A DNA stretch of 16,078 nucleotides from the NCBI GenBank assembly GCA_030613745.1, contig JAUWLK010000033.1:1-16078 (forward strand), read 5' to 3'. The notes under the pieces were generated by a model, which did not search any database, had not been told where the DNA came from, and was given only the letters and a program-made list of their open reading frames with translations. Both the position numbers and the translations under genes were made by a program. Below are positions 1 through 6,514 of this stretch, one piece after another. Origin of the DNA: Flavobacteriaceae bacterium (GTDB lineage: Bacteria > Bacteroidota > Bacteroidia > Flavobacteriales > Flavobacteriaceae). Each line of letters begins with the position of its first letter. The stretch's first letter is position 1.

Positions 1-277
1 AGATGATAAAACAATCATTTTAAACCGAATTGGTCAAATGCCTATGCCAATTGATTTATCTGTAACTTATACTGATGGTACATCTGAAAATTTTTATATT
101 CCATTACAAATGATGCTTGGTAAAAAATCAACTAAGGCTACTCTACTTTCAAATTGGGCTTGGGGAAATCCTAATTTTACTTTTACTACTACCAAAACAG
201 TTAAAAAAGTGGTAGTTGACCCTTCACTTTTAATGGCTGATGTAAATAGAGACAACAATACACTCAAAGTAGAATAA
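1..277 (+). CDS. M1 family metallopeptidase, C-terminal fragment (5' end outside window)
   Basis: The reading frame is open from base 2 and ends at TAA 275-277, giving about 91 residues of a protein that starts left of the window. The visible part (RIGQMPMPIDLSVTYTDGT, then FYIPLQMM, a Trp/Asn-rich stretch, and a final VVVDPSLLMADVNRDNN) resembles the C-terminal end of Bacteroidota M1 (gluzincin) peptidases, in which a beta-sandwich region follows the catalytic and helical domains. The catalytic HExxH zinc site is not in the window, so activity cannot be judged. The ATG at position 38 is internal and not the true start. The gene converges on infB and is closed by the hairpin at 291-320. The family call rests on remembered similarity of this tail and is fairly secure; the exact substrate is unknown. 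Confidence 0.75.
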   Translation, partial: DDKTIILNRIGQMPMPIDLSVTYTDGTSENFYIPLQMMLGKKSTKATLLSNWAWGNPNFTFTTTKTVKKVVVDPSLLMADVNRDNNTLKVE

Positions 278-290
278 TCCATTCGACAAC

Positions 291-321
291 AAAAAATCCT
301 ACCAAATGGTAGGATTTTTTT
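291..321. terminator. Bidirectional intrinsic terminator between M1 peptidase and infB
   Basis: TCCTACC (297-303) pairs with GGTAGGA (308-314) around a four-base AAAT loop, and the stem is extended by six A:T pairs on the outside. There are six T on the right for the + strand and six A on the left, which read as T on the - strand, so the hairpin can end transcription from both converging genes. It lies 14 bases after the peptidase stop and 24 bases after the infB stop. Confidence 0.85.
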
Positions 322-344
322 ATATCTATATAAATACTTTTAAA

Positions 345-3131
345 CTATTTCAATTTCTTTTTTACTTCTACTTTCTGATATGCTTCAATCACATCATTTA
401 CCATAATATCGTTATAAGTTTTTACCTGCATTCCACAATCATAACCTATTGACACTTCTTTAGAATCATCTTTAAAACGTTTCAATGAAGAAAGAACTCC
501 ATCAAAAATAACAACATTATCTCTTAGTAAACGAATTTTAGAATTTCTAAATATTTTACCGTCAAGAACCATACAACCTGCAATAGTTCCTACTTTTGAA
601 ATTTTATACGTTTCTCTAATTTCTGCTGTACCAGTAATTTCTTCAACAATATCAGGAGAAAGCATTCCTTCCATAGCATCTTTAACATCATCAATTACTT
701 TATAAATAATTGAATAGTTTCTTATATCAATTTCTTCTTTCTCTGCTATTTGACGAGCACTTCCTGAAGGTCGAACATTAAATCCAATTATAATTGACTC
801 TGAAGCCGAAGCTAATAATACATCTGATTCTGTAATAGCACCTACCCCTTTATGAATAATATTTACTTGAATTTCTTCGGTAGATAATTTTTGTAATGAA
901 TCCGTCAATGCTTCTACTGAACCATCCACATCACCTTTTAATATAATATTCAATTCTTTAAATCCGCCTAAAGCGATACGTCTTCCAATTTCATCTAGAG
1001 TAATATGACGCTGTGTTCTAACAGATTGCTCTCTGCTTAATTGAGCTCGTTTAACTGCTATTTGTTTAGCTTCACGCTCATCATCATATACTTTAAACTT
1101 ATCGCCTGCCTGTGGTGCTCCGTCCAAACCAAGAACTGAAATCGGTGTTGAAGGTCCTGCTTCTTTAATACTATTTCCTCTTTCATCTTGCAAAGCTTTT
1201 ACTTTTCCAGAATGATGTCCGGCAAGTACATAATCTCCAACTCTTAAAGTGCCTCCATCAACTAATACAGTAGTTACATATCCTTTCCCTTTATCTAAAA
1301 GGGCTTCTACAACTGATCCGCTTGCATTTTTATCTGGATTTGCAGTAAGTTCTAATAATTCAGCCTCAAGTAATATTTTTTCTAATAATTCTGGTACTCC
1401 TGTTCCTTTTAATGCGGATACATCATGAGATTGAATTTTACCTCCCCAATCTTCAACCAATAGGTTCATTTGAGCAAGTTCTTCTTTCACTTTTTCAGGA
1501 TTAGCATCTGGTTTGTCAATTTTATTAATTGCAAATATTATTGGTACTCCTGCTGCTTGAGCGTGGCTAATGGCTTCTTTAGTTTGTGGCATTATTGAAT
1601 CATCTGCCGCAACAACAATTACCACAATATCAGTAACTTGTGTACCTCGAGCACGCATTGCAGTAAATGCCTCGTGACCAGGAGTATCTAAAAAAGTAAT
1701 TTTTTGTTTATTCTCTAACTCTACAGAATATGCTCCAATATGTTGGGTAATTCCACCTGATTCACCTGCAATAACATTGGCTTTACGGATATAATCTAAT
1801 AGTGAAGTTTTACCATGATCAACATGTCCCATTACAGTAACAATTGGGGCTCTTGGTTTTAAATCTTCAGGTTTATCAATTTCTTCTTCAGTAATTTCAT
1901 CTACCTCTGCATCAACAAATTCAACATTAAAACCAAACTCTTCAGCAACTATGGTAAGTGTTTCAGCATCTAATCTTTGGTTCATAGTCACCATCATACC
2001 AAGTGACATACATGCAGAAATTACTTGTGTTACAGCTATATCCATCATTGTGGCTACTTCATTTGCTGTAACAAATTCAGTTACTTTTATTACTTTACTT
2101 TCCGCTTCTTCTTGTTCTAAACTTTTTTCAACTTGTTGACGGTGCAAATCTCTTTTTTCTTTACGATATCTGGCACCTTTTCCTTTTTTAGACTTTCCTT
2201 GAAGTTTTTCAAGAGTTTCCCTTACTTGTTTTTGAACCTCTTCAGCTGATGGTTCTGCTTTAACAATAGGTCTTCTTCTACTACCTGCAGCTCCTCCTTG
2301 TTTGCCCTTCTGAGCCCAAGGTTTGTCACCACCAGGTTTAAAACTAGTTCGAGGTTTATGAATTCTTTTTCGTTTTTTCTTTGCAGAATTAGAATTCGCA
2401 TCTGGGGCTTTTTCTTTTTTATCTGTGGCTTTTACTTTTTTATCTGTTGTTTTTTTCTTAGGTTTATTGAATTGAGATAAATCTATTGTTTCACCTGTTT
2501 TTTTAGGACCGGTTAATTTTTTGTATGCTGTTTTTATTACCTCCGTTTCTTCTGGTTGTTCAACTTCAGGTTTTTTCTCAACAGGAACAGGTTCCTGAAC
2601 TTTTATTTCTTCCTTAGGTTCAGGTTTTTTAGGCTCAATATCAATTTTACCTACTTTTTTAATTCCAGAAAGTTTTTTAGAAGCTTTAATAACTTCTGTT
2701 TTGTTTTCCTTAACTTCTTTTACATCTTCTTTTTCTTCAGGTTCAACTTTTTTAGGTGTAGTTTTTTTAGGTTCAATATCAATTTTACCTACAGTTTTAG
2801 GACGCGTAAGTTTTTCTGATTCTGTTTTAAAAATTTCACTTCTCTTCGCTTCTTCTTCTAAACGTTTTTCTTCAGCTTCTTTTTCCTGAGCTAAACGAAT
2901 TTCTTCTTTTTCTTTTCGTTTTTCTTCACCGATTTCTTTAGAAGCTACCTTTTTACTTTTATCTGTTTGAAACTCATCTGAAAGAATAGTATATACTTCC
3001 TGAGAAACTTTAGTAGTAGGTCGTGCATCAATATTCACTCCTTTACTAGCAAGAAACTCAACAGCTCTATCTAAAGAAATATTTAATTCTCGTAAAACTT
3101 TATTAAATCTTTGTGGTTTATATACAGTCAT
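345..3131 (-). CDS. infB: Translation initiation factor IF-2
   Basis: IF-2 is the GTPase that places fMet-tRNA on the 30S subunit and promotes 50S joining. The 928-residue protein has an N-terminal IF2_N helical module (about 9-55), a long charged Lys/Glu/Pro-rich linker (about 60-345), a second IF2_N-like module (about 350-405), the G domain, and then the beta-barrel, alpha/beta and tRNA-binding C-terminal domains. G motifs are intact: GHVDHGKT 435-442, DTPGH 482-486, NKID 536-539 and a downstream SALKG. The linker contains a threefold degenerate repeat ending in GKIDIEPKK or TGETIDLSQ (about 103-123, 145-169, 196-220). It is the last gene of rimP-nusA-infB, starting 49 bases after nusA, and is ended by the hairpin at 291-321. 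The ATG start gives the expected IF2_N beginning. Identification is secure. Confidence 0.97.
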   Translation of the reverse strand: MTVYKPQRFNKVLRELNISLDRAVEFLASKGVNIDARPTTKVSQEVYTILSDEFQTDKSKKVASKEIGEEKRKEKEEIRLAQEKEAEEKRLEEEAKRSEIFKTESEKLTRPKTVGKIDIEPKKTTPKKVEPEEKEDVKEVKENKTEVIKASKKLSGIKKVGKIDIEPKKPEPKEEIKVQEPVPVEKKPEVEQPEETEVIKTAYKKLTGPKKTGETIDLSQFNKPKKKTTDKKVKATDKKEKAPDANSNSAKKKRKRIHKPRTSFKPGGDKPWAQKGKQGGAAGSRRRPIVKAEPSAEEVQKQVRETLEKLQGKSKKGKGARYRKEKRDLHRQQVEKSLEQEEAESKVIKVTEFVTANEVATMMDIAVTQVISACMSLGMMVTMNQRLDAETLTIVAEEFGFNVEFVDAEVDEITEEEIDKPEDLKPRAPIVTVMGHVDHGKTSLLDYIRKANVIAGESGGITQHIGAYSVELENKQKITFLDTPGHEAFTAMRARGTQVTDIVVIVVAADDSIMPQTKEAISHAQAAGVPIIFAINKIDKPDANPEKVKEELAQMNLLVEDWGGKIQSHDVSALKGTGVPELLEKILLEAELLELTANPDKNASGSVVEALLDKGKGYVTTVLVDGGTLRVGDYVLAGHHSGKVKALQDERGNSIKEAGPSTPISVLGLDGAPQAGDKFKVYDDEREAKQIAVKRAQLSREQSVRTQRHITLDEIGRRIALGGFKELNIILKGDVDGSVEALTDSLQKLSTEEIQVNIIHKGVGAITESDVLLASASESIIIGFNVRPSGSARQIAEKEEIDIRNYSIIYKVIDDVKDAMEGMLSPDIVEEITGTAEIRETYKISKVGTIAGCMVLDGKIFRNSKIRLLRDNVVIFDGVLSSLKRFKDDSKEVSIGYDCGMQVKTYNDIMVNDVIEAYQKVEVKKKLK
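2625..2792 (-). repeat. Direct repeat inside the infB linker (two near-identical copies)
   Basis: About 30 bases at 2625-2654 recur almost unchanged at 2763-2792, 138 bases (46 codons) away; the shared core on the + strand is TCAATATCAATTTTACCTAC. They encode VGKIDIEPKK twice in the IF-2 linker. A third, more diverged protein copy (TGETIDLSQ) lies around residues 212-220. The arrangement suggests growth of the linker by internal duplication. Confidence 0.8.
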
Positions 3132-3180
3132 AAAATTGTTTAATTTGAACCTCTATTTTATAAATTTAACCTTATATTTA

Positions 3181-4425
3181 TTATGATTCGAATTCCTCTT
3201 TTAAAATTCTTTTCACTTCAATAATAGTTTCTTCTTCTAAATCAGTTCGTTTAACCAGATCTTTTACTTCTAAATCTAAAACACTTCTAGCAGTATCTAA
3301 TCCAATATTTTTAAATTCTTTAATAATCCATCCTTCTATTTCATCTGAAAATTCTGTTAATTCTACATCATCTTCAACTCCTTCACGTTGCACGTCTATT
3401 TCATAACCTGTTAATTGACTTGCTAAACGAATATTTACTCCGCCTTTACCTATGGCCTTTGAAACTTCTTCCGGCTTTAAAAAAACATCAACTCTAGGTT
3501 TTTCATCACCAACAGCCTCGTGAATTTTAACAGAAACAACCTTAGCCGGACTTAATGCTCTAGCTATAAACATATTATCAATTTTAGTAAAATTAACAAC
3601 ATCTATATTTTCATTACCCAATTCACGTACAATTCCGTGAATTCTTGAACCTTTCATACCAACACAAGCTCCAACAGGGTCAATTCTATCATCATAAGAA
3701 TCAACAGCAACTTTTGCTTTTTCACCAGGTATTCTGGCAACACGTTCAATAGTAATCAAACCGTCAAAAACCTCAGGTATTTCTTGTTCAAATAATTTTA
3801 CTAAAAATTCTGGTGCAGTTCGTGATAATATAATAGATGGTTTATTTCCTTTTAATTCAACAGATTTTATAATACCGCGTACCGATTCTCCTTTTCGAAA
3901 AAAGTCTGAGCGAATTTGTTCACTTTTTGGTAATATTAATTCATTTCCATTATCATCTAATAAGATAATCGCATTATGCCTAATGTGATGAACCTCTGCA
4001 CTATAAAGTTCTCCTTCCAATTCTTTATAATGTTTAAAGATATTGGTATTATCATGTTCGTGAATTTTAGAAATCAAATTTTGGCGTAAGGCCAAAATTG
4101 CTCGTCTGCCTAAATTTACTAATTTCACTTCTTCTGAAGCTTCTTCACCTACTTCAAAATCAGGTTCTATTTTTATGGCATCGGATAATGAAATTTCTTC
4201 ATTATCATCTTCAACCATACCATCTTCTACAATTAGTCTGTTTCTCCAGATTTCTAAATCCCCTTTATCAGGATTTATAATAATATCAAAATTATCATCC
4301 GATCCATATTTCCTTTTTAAAGCAGATCTAAACACTTCTTCCAGTATTGCCATTAATGTTACTCTGTCAATACTTTTTTCATCTTTAAATTCTGAAAATG
4401 ATTCAATTAATGCGATATTTTCCAT
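3181..4425 (-). CDS. nusA: Transcription termination/antitermination factor NusA
   Basis: NusA binds RNA polymerase and nascent RNA and modulates pausing, intrinsic termination and antitermination. The 414-residue protein shows the standard order: N-terminal polymerase-binding domain (about 1-125), S1 domain (about 135-200), KH1 (about 205-290, with DPVGACVGMKGSRI at 249-262) and KH2 (about 300-350, with GKGGVNIRLASQLTG at 326-340). A short acidic helical tail (about 365-412) stands in place of the two long acidic repeats of the E. coli protein, which is 495 residues; a short tail is usual outside gammaproteobacteria. The start ATG is 13 bases after the rimP stop and no promoter is visible in that gap, so it is cotranscribed with rimP; infB follows 49 bases further on. 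Identification is secure. Confidence 0.97.
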   Translation of the reverse strand: MENIALIESFSEFKDEKSIDRVTLMAILEEVFRSALKRKYGSDDNFDIIINPDKGDLEIWRNRLIVEDGMVEDDNEEISLSDAIKIEPDFEVGEEASEEVKLVNLGRRAILALRQNLISKIHEHDNTNIFKHYKELEGELYSAEVHHIRHNAIILLDDNGNELILPKSEQIRSDFFRKGESVRGIIKSVELKGNKPSIILSRTAPEFLVKLFEQEIPEVFDGLITIERVARIPGEKAKVAVDSYDDRIDPVGACVGMKGSRIHGIVRELGNENIDVVNFTKIDNMFIARALSPAKVVSVKIHEAVGDEKPRVDVFLKPEEVSKAIGKGGVNIRLASQLTGYEIDVQREGVEDDVELTEFSDEIEGWIIKEFKNIGLDTARSVLDLEVKDLVKRTDLEEETIIEVKRILKEEFES

Positions 4426-4438
4426 TATATTCTTATTA

Positions 4439-4900
4439 TTAAAAAATAATCTTCACTTTTGATTGTTTTATTTCACTTAGTGGAATTGTTTTTTGTTTTT
4501 CCACTGTTATCTTTCCTTTACCTATTGGCTTAGGCTCACGAGTTTTCCAATATAAAGTTATGTTATTCTCGTTTACTTCAATTAATTTTCCTTCAAAACT
4601 TTCCGTTTCCGTTTTAACTTTCAAAGTTCTATCAATATTTTTATTATACTGTCTCAAATTTACTAAAGGATCAGTAATATTTGGTGTTGTCACTTCTAAA
4701 GAAAAATCTTCTTCTTCTCTGTCTAAATTGTGCTCAACATGTCTACTAATTCTTATACATTCACTTAATGAAACTCCAGTATCACCATCAACTATTACTT
4801 TAATACCATTGTCATTAGAAAAGATTAAATCAATTAAAAATAAGGCGTTATTCTGCTCAATAGCCTCATTAACCAATTTTTTTACTTTATCTAAATTCAT
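4439..4900 (-). CDS. rimP: Ribosome maturation factor RimP
   Basis: RimP assists late 30S subunit assembly. The chosen ATG at 4900 gives 153 residues beginning MNLDKVKKLVNEAIEQ, the expected first helix of the alpha/beta N-terminal domain. DGDTGVSLSECIRISRHVE and LEVTTPNITDPL (an AT-rich version of the usual SPG.. motif) match the conserved core, and an SH3-like C-terminal domain follows (about 85-153). A longer frame from TTG at 4939 is possible but would add 13 residues encoded by the leader hairpin and would begin only about 20 bases from the predicted transcription start, so I reject it. It is the first gene of rimP-nusA-infB, a conserved order linking ribosome assembly, transcription and initiation. 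A well-formed promoter lies at 4966-4997. Confidence 0.93.
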   Translation of the reverse strand: MNLDKVKKLVNEAIEQNNALFLIDLIFSNDNGIKVIVDGDTGVSLSECIRISRHVEHNLDREEEDFSLEVTTPNITDPLVNLRQYNKNIDRTLKVKTETESFEGKLIEVNENNITLYWKTREPKPIGKGKITVEKQKTIPLSEIKQSKVKIIF

Positions 4901-4917
4901 TTTTTTGTATAAAAATA

Positions 4918-4934
4918 GGGGACTTTTTGTCCCC
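4918..4934 (-). promoter_or_regulatory. GC-rich hairpin in the rimP 5' leader
   Basis: On the - strand GGGGAC, AAAAA, GTCCCC forms a perfect six-pair stem with a five-base loop, in otherwise AT-rich leader. It sits between the predicted transcription start (about 4959) and the rimP ATG (4900). The following bases (TATTTTTATA) are only partly T-rich, so it could be a weak attenuator, a protein-binding operator or an RNA-stabilising 5' stem. The structure is seen directly; the role is inference. Confidence 0.55.
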
Positions 4935-4965
4935 TTCAAATTCTAAATCGTCGTAAATTTCGCTG

Positions 4966-4997
4966 CAAATATAGCAATTCCTTTTAAAATGACAAAA
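4966..4997 (-). promoter_or_regulatory. Bacteroidota-type promoter of rimP-nusA-infB
   Basis: Read on the - strand, TTTTG (4997-4993) is followed by exactly 19 bases and then TATATTTG (4973-4966). This matches the Bacteroidota primary sigma consensus TTTG-N19-TAnnTTTG fully. Transcription should start near 4959, giving a leader of about 60 bases before the rimP ATG. Confidence 0.8.
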
Positions 4998-5058
4998 ATC
5001 ATCTCTTATTTAAAGTATTTTTATTAATTTTAACTTATTAATCCTTTAATAAAAAGTT

Positions 5059-5889
5059 ATGAAACGTATATTAGTCCCTGTAGATTTTTCAAAAGAAGCT
5101 GAATATGCAGCTCAAGTAGCAGCCAAACTTGCTAAAAAAACAGGAAGTGAAATTTATTTAGTACACATGCTAGAGCTTCCTATTAATACTATTGACCCGG
5201 CAGAAATGAGTAGTATTAGAAGTGAACCTCAATCAATATATTTTATGAAATTAGCTCATGAAAAGTTTAAAAATTTTATAAAATTACCTTTTTTTAAAGG
5301 AATAAAAATTATTGAATCTCTTCAATTTCATCATGCATTTACAGGTATAATTAATGAAAGTAAAAAAAATAAAATTGATCTAATTGTAATGGGCTCACAA
5401 GGTGCATCAGGGCTACAAGAAATGTTTATTGGTTCAAATACTGAAAAAGTAGTACGCCGTTCTGAAGTTCCTGTTTTAGTAATCAAAAAAGCTACAAAGG
5501 ATTTTAAAGTAAATGACATGGTTTTTGCCTCTGATTATAAAAAAGAGAGTAAAAAAACTTTCCAAAATGTTATTGATTTTGCAAATTTATTTAATGCAAA
5601 AATTCATTTTTTATACGTAAATACCATTCATAATTTCAGCACAACAAAAGCTATTGAAAAGAAAATGAATAAATTTATTGAAGATTTTAAAATTTCAAAA
5701 TACACTAAAACTATATACAATGATATTTCTATTGAAAAAGGGATTTTAAGTTTTTCAAGAGGAATAGATGCTGATTTAATTGCTTTAAACACTCATGGCC
5801 GTAGTGGTTTATCACAATTATTTAATGGTAGTGTAGGACAAGAATTAACAAATCATGCTATAAGACCTGTGATTACTTTTAAAATATAA
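5059..5889 (+). CDS. Universal stress protein, tandem UspA domains
   Basis: Cytoplasmic UspA-superfamily protein of 276 residues with two Usp domains (about 1-143 and 150-276). Domain 1 starts with the typical MKRILVPVDFS strand and has the complete ATP-binding signature G-2x-G-9x-G-S (G112, G115, G125-S126). Domain 2 has a partly altered signature: N244 replaces the first Gly, while G247 and G257-S258 remain, so nucleotide binding may be confined to the first domain. Tandem Usp proteins are common in Bacteroidota; their targets are mostly unknown and nothing here identifies one. The gene is divergent from rimP, stands alone, and is followed by its own terminator at 5918-5950. I could not find a convincing promoter in the 60 bases upstream. 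Confidence 0.92.
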   Translation: MKRILVPVDFSKEAEYAAQVAAKLAKKTGSEIYLVHMLELPINTIDPAEMSSIRSEPQSIYFMKLAHEKFKNFIKLPFFKGIKIIESLQFHHAFTGIINESKKNKIDLIVMGSQGASGLQEMFIGSNTEKVVRRSEVPVLVIKKATKDFKVNDMVFASDYKKESKKTFQNVIDFANLFNAKIHFLYVNTIHNFSTTKAIEKKMNKFIEDFKISKYTKTIYNDISIEKGILSFSRGIDADLIALNTHGRSGLSQLFNGSVGQELTNHAIRPVITFKI

Positions 5890-5917
5890 ATTACCAAAAA
5901 AATTATTTTTTATTAAT

Positions 5918-5952
5918 AAACCGATTTGATTAATTTCATCTCGGTTTTTTTA
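5918..5952 (+). terminator. Intrinsic terminator after the Usp gene
   Basis: AAACCGA (5918-5924) pairs with TCGGTTT (5941-5947), with an inner GAT/ATC pairing (5928-5930 with 5938-5940), and a run of T follows (5945-5951). It lies 28 bases after the Usp stop codon, on the + strand. Confidence 0.75.
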
Positions 5953-6028
5953 GTTATTAATGTTACGCAGATAATCCAATATTATACTAACTTTTTCGTT
6001 ATATATTTAACAATAAATAAAATGAAAA

Positions 6029-6187
6029 ATGAAATTTTTAGATTTACCTATCGAGCAAATTGAATGGTTTTTATCTGAATTTAACGAGATTAAACGAAAA
6101 GCTCAAAAAAAAGAATATTTAGAAACTGTTGTATTATTAAATTCTGGTAAGCTTATAGAAGACTTACTAAAAGACGAAACAATTTAA
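6029..6187 (+). CDS. Small hypothetical protein, 52 residues
   Basis: An uninterrupted frame runs from ATG 6029 to TAA 6185-6187 and encodes MKFLDLPIEQIEWFLSEFNE and so on, ending KLIEDLLKDETI. It has no cysteine, no signal peptide and no membrane segment. It is rich in Glu, Lys and Leu and looks wholly helical, with amphipathic stretches at about 7-30 and 41-50. A competing ATG at 6022 in another frame stops after 13 codons. The ORF lies between the Usp terminator and the tRNA terminator, so it would be an independent transcript; a partial -7-like TATATTTA at about 6003 has no matching -33 element. I do not recognise the family. The clean, balanced composition favours a real small protein, but chance cannot be excluded. 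Confidence 0.5.
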   Translation: MKFLDLPIEQIEWFLSEFNEIKRKAQKKEYLETVVLLNSGKLIEDLLKDETI

Positions 6188-6235
6188 AATACAAATATAT
6201 TCAAATTTAGGGTTCGAATTCTAGTTAAGAATAAT

Positions 6236-6274
6236 AAAAAAACCCACCATAAATACTTGATTTATACTGGGTTT
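6236..6274 (-). terminator. Intrinsic terminator of the tRNA-Gln gene
   Basis: AAACCCA (6240-6246) pairs with TGGGTTT (6268-6274), and an inner stem ATAAAT (6249-6254) pairs with ATTTAT (6260-6265) around a five-base loop. On the - strand the stem ends in a run of seven T (6242-6236). It lies 16 bases downstream of the tRNA 3' end. On the + strand the T-tract is interrupted by ATCCCC, so termination of the small ORF transcript would be weaker. Confidence 0.8.
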
Positions 6275-6289
6275 ATCCCCTTTTTGTTG

Positions 6290-6360
6290 TTGACCCACAA
6301 GGATTCGAACCTTGACTGACGATACCAAAAACCGGAGTGCTACCGTTACACCATGGGTCA
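6290..6360 (-). tRNA. tRNA-Gln (anticodon UUG)
   Basis: The - strand folds into a complete cloverleaf of 71 bases including the discriminator A. The acceptor stem TGACCCA/TGGGTCA is perfect, the D-arm lies in GTGTAACGGTAGCAC, the anticodon loop TTTTGGT carries TTG at 34-36, and the T-arm CAAGG-TTCGAAT-CCTTG is perfect. Anticodon UUG reads the Gln codons CAA/CAG. The anticodon stem CCGGT/ATCGT contains one G-U pair and a C-T mismatch at the 27-43 position. CCA is not encoded, so it must be added by the CCA-adding enzyme, as is usual in Bacteroidota. The gene stands alone with its own promoter and terminator. Confidence 0.96.
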
Positions 6361-6370
6361 ATTGCGGGTG

Positions 6371-6401
6371 CAAATTTAAAGCAAAGTTTTAATTCAGCAA
6401 A
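6371..6401 (-). promoter_or_regulatory. Bacteroidota-type promoter of tRNA-Gln
   Basis: On the - strand TTTG (6401-6398) is followed by exactly 19 bases and TAAATTTG (6378-6371), a full match to TTTG-N19-TAnnTTTG. The expected transcription start is only a few bases before the mature tRNA 5' end at 6360. Confidence 0.82.
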
Positions 6402-6461
6402 CATTTTTCGAAATTTTTAACATTAAAAAGTTATATTAATACTCTTACCAAACAATTTACG

Positions 6462-6493
6462 TTTTACTTCATGATATATTTTTAGTAAATTCG
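6462..6493 (+). promoter_or_regulatory. Possible promoter of the DUF2723 gene
   Basis: TAAATTCG (6486-6493) matches TAnnTTTG at seven of eight positions, and 19 bases upstream is TTTTA (6462-6466), one base off the TTTG element. A start near 6500 would leave a leader of about 15 bases before the ATG at 6515. The match is imperfect and the call tentative. Confidence 0.4.
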
Positions 6494-6514
6494 CCACAGT
6501 TTTAAATTGTAACT

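Noticed and set aside
2298..2889. Several + strand frames rich in Phe and Ser opposite the infB linker
   Set aside because: They are complements of the Lys/Glu-rich codons of IF-2 and show no independent coding signal.
4560..4946. A 128-codon + strand frame opposite rimP
   Set aside because: It lies fully antisense to RimP, a secure family member; the frame is open only because of base composition.
6205..6225. A T-arm-like GGGTTCGAATTCTAG on the + strand near the tRNA gene, possibly a tRNA remnant or attachment-site scar
   Set aside because: The flanking bases do not form a proper five-pair T-stem, no acceptor or other arms are present, and there is no integrase or matching tRNA end in the window.
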